Origin: Diprion similis
Lineage: Eukaryota > Arthropoda > Insecta > Hymenoptera > Diprionidae
Assembly: GCF_021155765.1 (NCBI RefSeq)
Contig: NC_060107.1
Location: forward strand, 7,501 to 71,500
DNA: 64,000 nt
Direction: 5' to 3'
The position numbers and the translations under genes are program-made. The notes beneath the pieces were generated by a model, which had not been told where the DNA came from, did not search any database, and saw nothing but the letters and a program-made list of their open reading frames with translations. Below are positions 20,976 through 34,450 of the stretch, piece after piece (within the stretch, counting starts at the first letter, position 1; every line of letters starts with the position of its first letter).

Positions 20976-22737
20976 TTTATTGTTCCTTCCAGTCAATCGT
21001 TGTGAAAGAAAATTATAGATGTATTATTCGAATTTTTATTGGATTAATTCCTTCTCTGAGGCTGAAACTAGCAGTTATAATTAAAAGCCAAACGTTCCAA
21101 TGTTCATTCGAATAAGGTACTGAAGACTGAAAATCAAAATTATACAGAATTATGAGGATAAAATTGAACTGCGTATTTTTATTTCCAAAATGTTCAACAC
21201 GCTATGCTCATACTGACTCTGGCAGCTGTTACAGGGTCAGCTTCAAGGGAAAATACAGGGTGAAAGGGAAATATCTTTTACGACATCGATAATATATGAC
21301 TTGTAAGTTGATAAAATTTTCGGTCAAAAATCATAAATTTCATTCTAAACGAAAGGTGCGAACTACTTATACGGCATGAAAAAATGAACGTCTGTAGCAA
21401 CTCGGTGGAAAATTGTATAAGAGTTTAAAGAAGCTAGCTAATTATATTTGACTGGTAGTGTCGGACAAAAGCGATATCAAAGTCTACAAGTCTGCCCCGC
21501 AATAATGTGAAAAAAACGTATGTACTAAACACGACACAGTAAACACTAAAAGATTGCGTCACTAGTCAGAACATTCGTTCCAAATTTGCAGGACGATTCA
21601 CATTTTTGAACTCATCTTTGATATCACTATCAGCTCTTCGTATCAAAAATACGCGTGCCCTATCTAAAATCGAACATTACTTGCAAAATCTCAATAAAAG
21701 CACACTGCACAAGTCAACCAGTATCAGCGTCGTTTTGCCCTCTTGAAACCCATCAAATTTTGTAAAACCCTTTCCTTGCATCTCTTAATTCGGTTCTGAG
21801 GTATGCACCTGGAGCGATTATAACCGACCACTCTGTACGGAGGTATATATATATACTTGGAAAGATTTACCTGCATAGTTATCGGACGGCGGTTTTCGCA
21901 CAAACAGGGCACATACCATGCCCATGCAATCCGGGACACAAGAGGGACAGAAGAATCAAAACATTATTTAATCGGTGAATCGGTGTGTTCGGTAGAAACA
22001 ACTCTTTCTACAGGCAGTCTAATTAAAGTCTTTTTCCGGGACAGGCATGAAAATGTCACTTTCCGACGCCTGTTTTCGATCCGTAAGGTGTCACTTTATA
22101 CGGCAAACTTCGGAATTGTCTTGTACAATCTTCATTCGGTAGTTCTGCTTCTGTTGCGCGGGCCGACGCTTGGATTTCAAGTGGCGTCAAAGCGACTGTT
22201 CATCCTTTGCCGGAAAAAATATAGCATGCATGGGAATCGCCCGAAAACTGTTTTTTAATAGAATAATAACTTCAGTACTCGGTTTCGGCTCGCCCTTGGC
22301 GAGTACTGAGATCATTACCTATCCTTGATGTGAAAACACCTACTTTACGGATCCTATGCCCCATAAAGTATTTAAGTATACTGCTTTAAGTATTTAAGTA
22401 TACTACTGATCTCCACGAGTGCCGTTATCACGTATTATTAAACGGAGCTATCTCAACGCCAGATTTAGCATCCCGTGAAGTAGGTACATTGTACAATACC
22501 TACAAGTATGTACTATATGTATAACATCTAGTATTATACTAAAGCCATAAACCGCGTAACGTGGACACCTTCGGTTCGCTTCTGGGGTAGCTAGTGCTCA
22601 TATTATATGTAATAACGCATACCTCGCCGCTGTCACGCGGGTATCGTCACCACAACTCACAAGCAGCAGTGACCATCCTGCAGTCCGGGTAAGCTGCAGA
22701 GGTACGTCATACCTGGGACGCGTACACATAATGATAT
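20976..22737. other. Gene-free stretch
   Basis: A 133-codon ORF at 21857-22258 (plus) carries no recognisable domain and no clear splice signals. Otherwise A/T-rich DNA with GTATAC-type words. Confidence 0.35.
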
Positions 22738-22920
22738 TATAGGTATAGGTACCTATAATCGGAAAGTATCGCGGATACGCAAGTTCTGGGATCGTTCGGG
22801 GGGCGGAGCGGGCGATCGGATACCTCTCGTCGATGGCCGACCGCCCGCGGTTGGCGAGGGAACGGTAAGGGACGAGCGTCGGTGGGGTGGCTGCCGGGCG
22901 GTGGGAGAAAGAGGCCGGGC

Positions 22921-22949
22921 GGGGGGGGGGGGGGGGGGGGGGGGGGGGG
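22921..22949. repeat. Poly-G run (29)
   Basis: An uninterrupted G homopolymer on the plus strand. It creates the Pro-rich minus-strand ORFs around it, which I do not call as genes. Confidence 0.95.
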
Positions 22950-24368
22950 TAAGCCGCGGCCGCGAGGCAACCTCGGCGGCGGACGACCAGTCGCCGCGGA
23001 ACCGTTGCCTTGACAACACCTGACGACACTCCGCGTATGTACGTGCGCGCCGGAATTGATACACAGTTCGAGCTCCCCATCGTATACCGCTCGACGAGAC
23101 AGAGACAGAGAGAGAGAGAAAGAGAGAGAGACCCCTTGGTGGTCGCGTGTCGTTTCTGCGCGTGCCTAAGCTCCTGCGATAGGAGGCGGGTTTGGCGGTA
23201 GCGTGCCGAATGGTGAACAATACTGGTATTGGGTTCCGCAACCGCACACGATCTACGCCCTCCTACACGTTATAGCGCACTCGTGTTCGCACGGTGCTGC
23301 GCAAGATCCGGCGACTTCTACAAATGTAATTGTCGCGTCGATCGATTGTCCGAGAATCGCACAGATTCTATAAGCTACGGTTGCCGGTCTCGTTTGGTTG
23401 AACGGTTCGGAAAGTAGCGCATCACCCATAGTTCCGTATTTCTTGAAGGAAAATGGAGATGGAACGGAATGCCACGCCGTTGTTGTAACGCGCGATTGTT
23501 GTCCGTCCATGTTTTCACGAAAGGACTAACGATACGGTACACACGTGCCGAGCGCCGAACCGGAAGTTGCGGACGCGGTGTGACAAGTCGCGACTGTGCG
23601 TAGGACGGGGGTGAAATTAGGGAATGGTATATATTCGTGACCACTGTCCCATCCGACTCGGAGTTATTTCAGTTGCGTGTCGTTCGGTGAAAAATTCTCA
23701 AGTGCGTAATACCGTTAAACCGAGGGTGCAGCGCTTTGACCACGGGTGATCATCCTATGGAAGTGTCAACAAGTTCGAGAAGTGATTGATTAGGTGCGCG
23801 TGGCCGGTGGGGAACGCTCCGCGCGGTCCGCTCGAGATGCCGTCGATCAGACTTTAATTATTCACCCGCGGTTCAGCTGGGTATACGTACCTACCTTGTA
23901 ACACGTACGTCGCACGCCCCCCGCCCAATTCCTCGCCCAGCTGTTGCACCTCCGCAGGCATACGAAACTAGCACAGGTATCACACAGACATACCGGAGGC
24001 ATATACCTGTGGCCGATTGATTACACGTCGCGGTTTCACCGTGCCGCGGCAAATACAATTGCCTCCGGGTAAGTCTCGTCAATCCGCATCGTCGATACCT
24101 ATACGGTGTAACGCGTGGCGACGCGCGCGTTGTTTCGCGCTTGGACGTGACGCGAGTAGCGAGCCGTGATACAGGACTGATTGCCGACCAACCGGTGATT
24201 CGACGGTGCGATATCACTGCGTTGTCAGAGAACGCTGCCGATGATGATCGTCGAGTGTTCGAGGACCGTTGTTGGCACAAGTGTAATAAACGTCCGCGTC
24301 CGCAGTGACTGAAAACGTGTCGCGGTGGTAAACCTATAGAACACGCCGTTTTACGGGTAGGTGTATGT

Positions 24369-24375
24369 ATATAAA
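24369..24375 (+). promoter_or_regulatory. Possible TATA box
   Basis: tatataaag lies about 400 bp before the first candidate start codon of the GC-rich exon. It would imply transcription from about 24,400. Motif only. Confidence 0.25.
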
Positions 24376-24778
24376 GTTGGAACTAAACAATAACCATCGT
24401 TGCCCGGTGCTTCGTCGCGACCGCTTTGATTTTAGTGCAGCCAATATATCCGAAGAAACATACGCAGGGTATCCGGGTCAAGGGTTTTCGCCCCCGCGGG
24501 CAGAATAGTGTATATATTCGTTCCGCAGGCCACGCGGTGGGCATCGCCTCGCGGTATATGTGTAATGATATTGTAATTGAGCATAGCTTGGCTGTACGCG
24601 GGACGATTAGAGAATCGGAGAAGAGTGAACTGGCACTCGGAAGGAAGGAGCCGTTCCCCTGGGTGATCGTGAACATCGGCCGTCAGGTACCGCGAGGAGG
24701 TGACGAGAGTAGCCTTATAGGGTATCGTCGATCCGACGTTCGGTTCGCTCAAATCTACCGCGGGTTGGTGCTGATTGG

Positions 24779-25186
24779 ATGGTTCGACGGGGGGCCGCCT
24801 GGGATCATCCAGAGCCGGAACAGCAGCGGTTCTACGACTCGCCACCGCCCCCCCGGATGGACGCGAGCGTCGTCTGCTGTATTACGCCCGCCGCCGTCGC
24901 CGTATCAGCCCCCTCCTCCCAAGGGCCGGGGCCCCAGCACGTAACGCACCCAGCCGTGGGCATACATCCCTCCGGAGGTCTGCAGACGGCGATAACAGAG
25001 GGACCGTCCCTCTACCAGCACGCGGACCAGATCGTACCCGAGCGAGGACACCCCGACGACGGTCTGGCGATGGTGCAGGCCGGGGCGACGGATGGATCGT
25101 GGTCCCAGATCACGACCCCTGCACCGGTCGCCGGCCTCACCGCCACGGCCACCACCTACATCGACTACTCTTGGCTACAGATGCAG
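24779..25186 (+). CDS. GC-rich coding exon of an unidentified protein (5' end of a gene)
   Basis: 136 open codons from an ATG at 24779 (a second ATG is at 24857) to a donor CAG|gtattt at 25186, phase 0. Third positions are mostly G or C while the flanking DNA is A/T-rich, the sign of real coding selection. The product is Pro/Ala/Gly/Thr/Gln-rich with low complexity and ends in YIDYSWLQMQ. It resembles the disordered N-terminal part of an insect transcription factor, but I recognise no domain and give no name. An in-frame stop at 24710 limits the 5' end. An acceptor at 24720 is possible, so it could also be an internal exon. Without splicing the frame runs to 25399 in poor-composition codons. 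A second overlapping frame (24426-24944) is also open. No downstream exon was identified with confidence. Confidence 0.55.
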
Positions 25187-26759
25187 GTATTTTTTAGGAT
25201 TCTTCGCAATCTATCGTACCCGCGCGTACCTACCAGTACCTACCTTTCACCTACACAACGAGTGCATACGCGAATCCGCTCCACGCTAGCCGTTAATTAT
25301 ACCTTGCATATTAATTCGCTTACAGGTATACATATAATAGCTGTGTACCTGTTATACGCTGCTGCATTGTCATTACCTATACTTACTCGCGATACCTAAT
25401 TACGTAATCCGCTCATTTTATTGTTAGTATACCTGCGGTATAACAGCTGACGGCGTTAGTAAACGTGGTGATTTTTCACTAGGTATATACCTTACTCCGT
25501 AAGTTGGCTATACCTGTGTACGTTTGTGTATATTAATGCAGCCTGTATTCGGTGTATAAAAGGTTTAACTCTCGGTCCGATTGGAACGTCAACGAACAGA
25601 GAGTGTCTTCTGGTGCTAAGCTTGAATGAAAAATATTGTCGCGTGTGAAAAGTATTTTTTGAGTAAAACAAGAAAACATAGCTGGTTGAGATTTACCAAA
25701 ACATTGTTCGACTCGGTGCGATGAATTTGTTAGGATACGTAAACAATTTGGTCCGGCAGTGATTGTGAGAAGGTACTTCCGGCGATACCGACGATGAGCG
25801 AAGTTACTGCAACAGGCGTTCGAATGAATAATTTTGGTTGAATTCGTTTCAACTATAAAATAGGCATATTTCATATGGAAAAGTGTCCGTCTTGATTACG
25901 AGTTAACTGCAATCCAGTTTACTAACTATACCGTACAGATTCTTGCATTTTTAACGGGGTTCGCACTTGCATAATTCCTTCAAAGTTATTTATTCGGAAG
26001 AGAAAGTATTCAAATATAATTTCTGTCCGATTGAAATCTCACGCTGAAAAATCTTTATTTTTGAAATATAAATTTCTGTTACATACCATTAGTGAATTTA
26101 AAAGGTAATACAAAGTCCACTCAATGCTGCGCGTACGCGTCAAAAAAATAAAATAACTTGAATCATTTCACATACGAGAAGATAAAAATATTTCAATCCC
26201 TTCCATGATAAAGTTTCACACCACAGCCCGGAGGATTTTTTGTTGCGACTGCACGGAATCAGGTCTGCAAACTAACATCATTTCGTAAAGATTGCAACAT
26301 GCTTCATCGATCGCTGTAAATTTTCAGCAATTAATTACCGTCTCGATTATGCAATTTATGCTACATAAATTAAATGTGACATGCAACGACGGTATACGTG
26401 CGATCGATAATGGCAGGCTCATTAAAAATAGTCTCGAGTCGCTTGCGATGAAATGTGGTTCAAGTATAAGGTACCTACATCCAAAAAACGAAGATGTTTG
26501 TTGTATTCTCTTAGCGTTTGAGCCTATGATTTTCTTATTATCTTATTTATTAAATTATCAGGGACTAGGTTGGCTAAAATTAAACAAGAAGTGGGACTTT
26601 TTCTCAGCCGGCTTGTTTTACCAAGAAATTTAGTTGAATTATACCTAATTATTCAGATCGCGGCTAGAGTTTCTAACATTGGCACTGCGCAGAGGAGACA
26701 TCAGACAGAATTACGCGATAATGCCAAAATGTAATACAGCTACATGCAAAAAAAAAACA
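25187..26759. other. Gene-free, probably intronic
   Basis: Composition drops to A/T-rich immediately after the donor at 25186. ORFs at 25533-25874 (minus) and 26292-26633 (plus) carry no motif. Confidence 0.35.
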
Positions 26760-26990
26760 TATATTCTTAGAGCACGGAGTACACGTCTGGAATTCGTTAC
26801 CACCTGAAATTACAACATTGCAAAGTTTAAATGAATTTCGGTACAGCCTTACAGCTTGTAGGTGCGTATATACACGATTGAAATTTTTTTTGCAACCTTT
26901 GTATTCGACGGTCTTCCGCAGGGAGCTACGCCGCGGTTCTATAGGATCAACTAAAACTTCTCATCTATCTGTCTATCTATCTTTGCATAA
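26760..26990 (+). mobile_element. Non-LTR retrotransposon 3' fragment
   Basis: Codons read HGVHVWNSLPPEITT followed by LQSLNEFRYSL, the conserved tail after the reverse transcriptase domain of Jockey/CR1-type LINEs (WNSLP motif). A short 3' UTR follows with the word cagggagctacgccg and an imperfect (TATC)n tail (26964-26985). It is 5'-truncated. The same 3' end occurs at 39246-39300 and 48286-48360 on the other strand. Confidence 0.8.
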
Positions 26991-29900
26991 TGAAAAAAAA
27001 GAATGAAACAAGAACTTGTACTAAAATATTTTGCATTAATAAATTCAGTTAAAAATGAAAAAAGTTATAAAATAGTACTTCATCATCAAAATGACCGTTT
27101 ATATTGTACGCAGAAATTGAAACACTTGTTTACGTTTCAATGGCGTTATGTGGACTGATCGTCAGGTATTATAAACTACGCGGTGCTGAGCGGTAAGATG
27201 TATTTTTCGTTTTTTTTAGAAAGCATTCAGGTGGGGAGGGTGGCGAGAAATCGAAACGCCCTTATTTTTGAAGTTTCTCACTTACCTTTTATACTATTGT
27301 GTTCAAAAAACTATTTTTGCCGTTTGTCGTGTTATGCATATATACCTACGTGCGTGTGAAACGGCATTTTAGGCCTGCAAACCGAGGTGTAAAATCTCAC
27401 ACACTCGTTTGTGAAAAAATGTAAAATTAATTGTTAGTTTCGACCATGTTTTCGATGATTGGTCCGGCTGAAATCCTAACAATTACATAGATGGATGGCC
27501 AAAACCGCTCGTGATATATCTTCTATGAAGAGGTGTGCGAATAATTCGAAATCACGAATAGTTCGATAAGGATCGAATAGTGATATTAGATTGGATTTTA
27601 AAATCCAACAAATCGAGTCCTCGGATAAATCGAAAATTTCAAATAGCCTAGGTTGATTTTCATTCTACCGTACCGATCCGCTTAACCAGTTTAACGGCAC
27701 GAAATCGCGAGTAACTTATACTCGTGCTTATATTGTCGCGTTTAGCGTGATGAGGTGAAGAGGACGTCAAAGTGTCCAAGAAATAAGTGGAAATCATATT
27801 TAAGACCTTTCCGTCTGGTGTGATCCGATAATTTCGAATTTTGCGAAATGACACTTATGTAGTTACGTATGCCAGCGTGCTTCTGTGTTGGCTCAGAGAA
27901 GTTCGGAAAATTGTTGTTGACTTACAGAAGACGTTATACGATTCCGATATCAGTATAAACGTGCCATCGTCTCATACTGTTTGTGACCGAGAACCTATAT
28001 ATCGTAAGTATATTCGGTATTTTCGTAATTTTATAGAACGTCCTCGAGCTCACGCATCATGCAAGGACAATGGCATAAAGTGCTAGGTATTTCCGAGAGT
28101 TTGAAACAGTTTTGTTACTCCAGAGAGAGATAGATAGATAGGTAGATAATATATTTTATGTCTATAGCAATGTTAGACAATAATAATAGTCACAGAGTAT
28201 TACAAAAAAGAAAATAAAATAAAAAAATTACTCTGAGACCGAAAGAGATAGATGTAATACAAAGTTAGCAATACTTAAAACTAAAAACTAAAATACGTAG
28301 AGGAGCCTACACCTAACATCCAGCACTTGGTGCACGGAGCGACAGAGAGAGCAGAGAAAAGGAAAAAGAGAAAGAGCGAGAGAGAGAGAGAGAGAGAGGT
28401 GAACTGTGAAATACGATTTGCTCACTTCACGGGCAAACCGACCTCCTCAGAAGAGGATGCTTTATATTTGGTTCTCATCAACCCGGTAAAGGGCCATATT
28501 TCCACTGTTTTCAGAATCTACAATCTAAATATGAATCAGGTATAGGTATAAGTATACCACTGAAAAAAATCAATGTATCAGTTAAACGGACAGATAATCA
28601 GTGAGGTATCAGTGAAAAATCACTGAATTGTCAATGTATATCCACTGATTTTTTTATTACACCTCCGTTAAATGATTAGGTGTATCACGAAAAAGTTGGT
28701 GATCACATAAAAAAGTGTCGATCACCAAAGGTTTCCGTTGGAAGCGAGATATGGAGAAAAAAAGATGTTTATCCGAAACGAAACACGCTAACGTGCGTAC
28801 AACTATAAAGAAGAGTGAGAAATGAGTGTAGGTATTTAGTATGTACCTATGTATAATGTGTAGATGAAATTTGGAATTTCCACGCGTACGCTGACACGCG
28901 TGCAGGCGTAGGTAGGTAGGTAGGTAGGTATATTCATAGGTGTGACATACCTGTAATACACGTCAGGCAAGCGCGCGGACGTGAACGCGCGTGTGCCGCT
29001 CGCCGGCGTATCAAAGAATATTTACCCTGTAAACAGCGTGGTTCATGCCAGTTAATATTGTATACCGCGATGCGGTGCAAGGAGAAGCGATATAATTATC
29101 GAGCTCGGGAGACACCGCGGGGAGCGGAACACAACCCAGGTAATACAGTTAATGGGGGTCGTTGTAAACATTGCGACATTGTTGTTGTTGTTCTTATACC
29201 ATAACATAATTCATAAGCGCGCACAGGGGTCAATTTATAATATGTATGTACACCGGTAGTGTATGGTTGTTGGTTCAAATTTTTGCGATATTCTCTGCAT
29301 GAGGATTCAAAATAATCAAATACCGAAAAGGAAACGACACGTGCAATGAATTTTTACGAATAACACTTGAAAAATCTTGAGTCTGTCAACTTTCGGATGA
29401 TGTAGTTAACACTTATTGAGAAGAAACCCTAAATTTCTTCCGGTTTCCTGAAAGTCTAGAACACTTTCAAAAAGTCTGACAAAATGTATGTAAGGAACAA
29501 GTGTTCACACACAGTCTGGATTGTCTCGAATACATGTTGAAGTTACAGTGGAAGTGGAAGTGCAAGTTGAGAAGATGCTATTCGAACCAACTGGTGCGCA
29601 TAGATTAGTGTTTAGATTTCTAAGATATATAGTACGACTAACCATGGTAATGGTTATTAAACGTGACTGTTCTTTTGTTATTATGGAGATAACTTTACAA
29701 CGCTTGATTTTCACATTATTGAATAATTTAAAACACATGCCATATGGGTAATGATTAAATCCAGAAGCGATCTCTCGCAATATGCGATGAAAAGAGAAGA
29801 ACGACAGAAGTCAGCGTTTATAAGTGAAACAAGAGGAAGAAAGAAAAACGAGTTCGTCATTCGGTTACGCTGGTGGCGCACGTAGGGATATTCTTTGCTC

Positions 29901-30677
29901 GTTACAATCATGTTCACATGCTCACTAGCCTTTACATCGTCACTGGACGGAAATCTACGATTACCATGTCCGGGTTGAAATAGTCCGCGAGAGGGTGCGG
30001 GAGAACACCGGACGAAGCATTGATACGGTTGACCTGTCTTATAAGCTGACCCCAGGATTTCCCAGAGTCTTCTGAAACGGCGTTACCGATCATTATACGT
30101 CCTATACCCATTTCTTTGTCCACCAATTATACCTACATACGGCTCTGTCGGCTTCGTTCCAATTCGCAGTTTACCTTCTATAATGGTAATACAAGCAGAT
30201 TGTGTGTATCAAAGGTCGATCCAAGGGCATAACTCGTTAGGGTATACATAAACATGCGATTTTCATACCTGTATACCTATAGAGGTAGATATATGAGCCA
30301 TTATTCGAATGCCCGGAACACTTTTGTTCACTACCACCAATTTGATTCCAATCTTGTATACTTATCACAGAGAGCAACTCGCGTGATATGCGTTAACGAA
30401 TAGACTTGAAGAAAGTAGCCATGCGAGTATGATCGAGTCAATATGTTGTATGTATGTATACCTATAAGGTTTGTTGGAAGAATGAGTATTGGCGTTTTAG
30501 CCAGCTGTGCAGATGTTTATGCAATACTCTTCATAACGATATCGGTATGCTTATTCTAACAATTAGAGCAGCAGCACGGTACGAACAACCTACCCAAAAC
30601 TCTTTGACTAGAGACAACGTGCTGGAGGACTTCTATAGCGATCAAAATATCACAATAGTGCGGTGTTTTTATTTGCA
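26991..30677. other. Gene-free stretch
   Basis: Contains GATA-like and GA microsatellites (28124-28146 and 28376-28399) and a GGTA run at 28913-28932. The ORF at 28327-28545 ends at a possible donor (CAG|gtatag) but is unrecognised. A minus-strand open frame at 29932-30126 has good-looking composition but opens with TTG straight after a stop and matches nothing I know. Confidence 0.3.
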
Positions 30678-31211
30678 AAAATCAAACCTTAAATTAATCT
30701 TTGTCAAATTACGAACGTTTCAAGCCCTCGTACACCATGGAATAACGATTTTTCAATTTTTTACACAATATTTTATAAAGAAAACGAACAAACAATAGTA
30801 CTACGAAAAAAAAAATGGATAAATGTAAATAAAATAACAATTCATTGTACACAATATATGAGTCAATTAATTACAATTTTCTTCTTTATTCCGCTTTACT
30901 TAATATCATTTTTGGCAAATAAGTTGTTCAACAGTTAATTTTTTTAGTGATCGAGTTTCAGTAAATATTACTCACGAAAAACATGTTTTTCATGCGGAGT
31001 GCTTAAGAAAATATAATAATAAATATGTAATAAATAAATATTTAATTATAATAAAAATATATGACAAAAAGTATTTTTTTTCGTAGCAATATTTCTCAGA
31101 TTTTTTTTCTCGTAAAATGTTGTGTAAAATATTAAAAAATCATTATTCCGTAGTTGCGGAGGGCTTGAAACGTTCGTAATTTGAAAAAGATTAATTTGAG
31201 ATTTGATTTTT
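30678..31211. mobile_element. Fold-back element with ~140-bp arms
   Basis: The left arm 30678-30820 and right arm 31070-31211 are inverted copies. Shared words include attacgaacgtttcaagccc, aatattttat/ataaaatatt relatives and the A-run next to cgtag. The spacer is A/T-rich. The ORFs 30454-30798 and 31046-31291 overlap the arms and are not genes. Homology may extend a few tens of bases further out on both sides. Confidence 0.75.
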
Positions 31212-32136
31212 TCAAATAAAAAATGGCGTATTTTCAGGTGGCGAAAAAATATTAATTCTCTTCTTTTGTGCTGGTTGTTATGATACCGCATATTTTTTTC
31301 TTGAAACCACGTTCAAAAACAAAACCATTTTCCTTTGAAGTTTTTTTGAAATATCCATTTTTTCAGAAAATTAGCCCTGAATATGAAATTTTTCAAACTG
31401 ACCGAGAGTGATTCTTTCCAAACGAAGGCGGTAATTAAAAAATCCCTTTAGGAGTATATTTTCAGACTCAAAACCTTCGAGCAAAAAAAATATATAACTT
31501 GAATTCCGGACCCCATTGGTTAGGCTTGGGCGTTTCTTTGTGAAATGCCCCATACATCTATGTATATATATGAGCAAGTTCACCAATTCTAGACATCGGA
31601 TTCGCCTTACCCCCTCAGATCTTCTCGCAATTTTTGAGCTGAAAGTCCTCATCAAGAAACAGTATCCCAAATTTTTTCAGATTTTTTTCCGCTTTTATTT
31701 TACAAGTTATTGTATAGGGTATTCCAGAGAGTTTTTCAATTCTTGTTGTGTTCATTTCTTTTTTTTTTTTGCGTTCTATATTATTGCCACTGTAAAAAAT
31801 TTTCAGACAATAAGTTTTTCTGGGTAAAAAAGGCTCAGCTTTCCAAAAAATATTCTTTTTTCCTTTACGCTTGTGAGAAGCTCTCAAAAATGAGTTAGAG
31901 CTCCGAGAAGCTGTTTTTTGGCCGTTGTCCAAATTTTGAAAAATTTTTCAATATTTTTTCCGGGAAAATAGTGTTCATTTCCCCATCATCTTCGATAACT
32001 AAAGTTTTTTAATTTAAGTTTCATTCCAGGTACATTTAATCATAGAATATATGAGATAAATTTGAAATTTCGAGTTTCTTTTTATGTCGGCGTTTTCTGT
32101 GAAATTCGCTTCTTACATTGAACGTCAGCAAATAGT
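31212..32136. other. Gene-free, poly-T-rich
   Basis: Many T and A runs. The word gaaatgccccata at about 31543 resembles an end of the GGGGCATTCC family, but I could not pair it with a left end. Confidence 0.3.
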
Positions 32137-32290
32137 CAACCGAAGTTACAACGGAGGTTAGCACTGCCATTTCGGAAAAAAAATCTGACCTCAGCTGACC
32201 CCGAGTCTATCGATCAGATATATGTAGGGACAAATTCTCAAAAGTGGCAATGTACTATATATAGGAAGACGTAGCATGTAACTTCGGTTG
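32137..32290. mobile_element. 154-bp MITE, CAACCGAAG family, copy 1
   Basis: Inverted ends CAACCGAAGTTAC and GTAACTTCGGTTG, with further inner matches (gccatttcgg region against gtggcaat). A second copy lies at 51694-51814. Non-coding. Confidence 0.75.
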
Positions 32291-33738
32291 CCCATCTTCT
32301 GGCACTGAGAGGCGAGTTGTGAGCAAACGTTCCGACATAATGCTGCAGGTTTTACGCATCGTGTGTCGTAAGCTCCGTGCGCGGTTGTGCGCGTCCCGTG
32401 TCAACTTGAAGCTGCAACTTCATGACCAAAGCATACCAATGCAAGTATATACCCACCGTGAGTCACTTGGAAGCAGGTTGCGTGGGTGTAGAGCGTGGCC
32501 TCGGCATGCTGCATGGGAGGATCAGAGGACTGTAGTCGAAGCTACGGTGACATCTCGCATCTGCGGAATAGCTCGTGTGTTGCTCTAGTAATTATCTGTG
32601 AATAATAAAAAATTCGCTCGACGAGGCAGTTTACAACGTGTGCAGGTGTATCGGTGCTGGCGATTTTCTTTTATTCTAGAATAAGAATCTTTCACCATCG
32701 GAGACGGAATTCAAACAAAGTAGGAATCGACAGAGTCGTAAATTCTGTATACGTAAAACACCGTAACACGATTGTCAGGGGGCCGCCAAACTTGCGATCG
32801 AGAATTATTTGTGGAAAAGTTTGAACGCATGCAGACGACAGTACAAGCTCCATTTCTGCGCTCGTAATCGAATCCGATCGGAGTCATACCTGTGTGGTTC
32901 AGCCTTTGCAGGCATACCACCGAGGCTCGTTTGCTACGTCACGATGCCCCCTCCCCGCCACTCGGATGGTCGAACCGAATACATGAAACCAATGTTACGG
33001 ACAATTTAATCTTTAAATTAGTCACAAAACGCTCGACCTATCTGCCCATCAACCGCTTCCTCTTCCTCGAGGATAAATAGATGGACGTCCATTAAATGCC
33101 GAGAGTGGAAAAGAGTTATTGTATAGTCCGCTACGTAGTAGGGAGCTTATTGTTGGCAATATTATCCATCCAAGCGCGCGCTTTGTCGACTGTATGTATA
33201 GTACAGCACCGAGAATAATGCAGCCACAACGAAATGAATGCATTATAAAACGGGAATAACAAGACATTAATGTATAGTTCTTTAAAAACTTGATCTGTAC
33301 AGATCTATACGTGTAGTTGCAGTTCTAGTATGGAATATGGATAACGCGATGTGCCATTCAATGTGTTTGCCGGCCTCGCGTCACAAGAAAAATGTCAATA
33401 TTCAGTTTATATTACGAGAGTAATCGGCTACGATATCTCGTATTATTGACGCGATCTTTTTACCACAAAGCTACAAAGAGAAAAATGGTTTTGCAGGTAG
33501 CCACTACGATTATTATCGACAAAATCACACGGGGCATTGATAAAAATTAACGCTCAACATTGCCCGCGTTTCTAGGGCAATTGGAATACTTGCGGGACAT
33601 TGTTCGACGCTTTAACACTTGTATACACTGAGGTATAGCTCAGCGTGCCCCACAGTTCAATAAAAATATGTAAATGCAGGAGTACCCCCGTTAAATTGGT
33701 ATACCTACCCATAACTCGTATGCGTATATGTGTATACT
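32291..33738. other. Gene-free stretch
   Basis: The ORF 32319-32588 (plus, alternative start) and those at 32711-33267 have no recognisable domain. Nothing else was identified. Confidence 0.3.
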
Positions 33739-34372
33739 AGGGTGTTCCAGAATGAAATAATTTGCGATTTTCCACTACGATACCACCCGGAAAGCTTGTT
33801 TAGGTTACAACAAAGATTCCGTCGAAAGATGAGAGATGAGTTTTACATTTTGCGGAAGATCACGCTCGGTTGATTTTTCACTTTCATGCATTTTTCCAAT
33901 CGACAAACTATCCTGAATAAAATTTTGCTATCATTGCTCACATCAGTCATATTATCAATTTACGCCACAAAGAAGACCAACACTTGTAATATTAGTTGTA
34001 AGTCTCCAGTTGATATATGAGAAGTGTATCGGAGAACCTTTTCATTATTATTAGTTCAATCTCCTAAAGTAGTTATAATTTAATATGAACTTTTAATTTA
34101 GGACAATAAGATTCACGGTTAGTTTATAATCATTGCGTTACGGACCATGATTTTTGCGATGAATATAAATGTCAGGGAAGAAATAATAATTGAAGTGCTA
34201 CAACGTGTTTTTTCATAAATTCAAAGTAACGTGAAAAATCAAACGAGCCCGGTCTTCCACGTAAGGTAGAGCGCGCATCTTCCGACGGAATCTGTTTCTT
34301 ATCTTTTGAAACAAAAAATTTTCAGTGGATGCCACGGTGGAAAATCGAAAATTATTTTTTCCGAATCACCCT
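33739..34372. mobile_element. Fold-back MITE, AGGGTG family, copy 1
   Basis: Inverted ends AGGGTGTTCCAGAA and, complemented, AGGGTGATTCGGAA. Arms of about 150 bp share cgattttccac, gattccgtcgaaag against its complement, and ttgatttttcac. The middle is A/T-rich. Related elements are at 44100-44720 and 50551-50843. Confidence 0.85.
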
Positions 34373-34450
34373 ATCGTATACATACATATAAATATTATAC
34401 ATAAGCCGAGGGCGTAGCCTGTCATCCCGGGCTTGATCAATTATTTGCAG

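Larger units (their letters stand above)
22740..24400 (+). promoter_or_regulatory. CpG-rich block upstream of the GC-rich exon
   Basis: GC and CpG content rise sharply from about 22,740 and stay high to 25,190. The block has a 29-base poly-G (22921-22949), a GA-rich tract (23097-23132, potential GAGA-factor sites) and GC-rich open frames on both strands with no recognisable domain. It probably contains the promoter and 5' leader of the gene whose exon ends at 25186. The start site is not determined. Confidence 0.4.

Noticed and set aside
21857..22258. 133-codon plus ORF
   Set aside because: Uses a non-ATG start, has no domain, and lies in ordinary A/T-rich DNA.
22598..23247. 160-aa and 164-aa minus-strand ORFs
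   Set aside because: They read through a 29-base poly-G as polyproline and match nothing; the region looks like a CpG-rich promoter block.
24426..24944. 172-aa plus ORF overlapping the GC-rich exon
   Set aside because: The frame beginning at 24779 has the better third-position bias and reaches the donor; this one ends in a stop without a splice site.
29932..30126. Minus-strand open frame with protein-like composition (IGRIMIGNAVSEDSGKSWGQ)
   Set aside because: It opens directly after a stop without ATG or a convincing acceptor, ends in a stop, and I recognise no family.
31371..31670. A further GGGGCATTCC-type element near 31545
   Set aside because: Only one possible end (aatgcccca) was found, with no matching left terminus.
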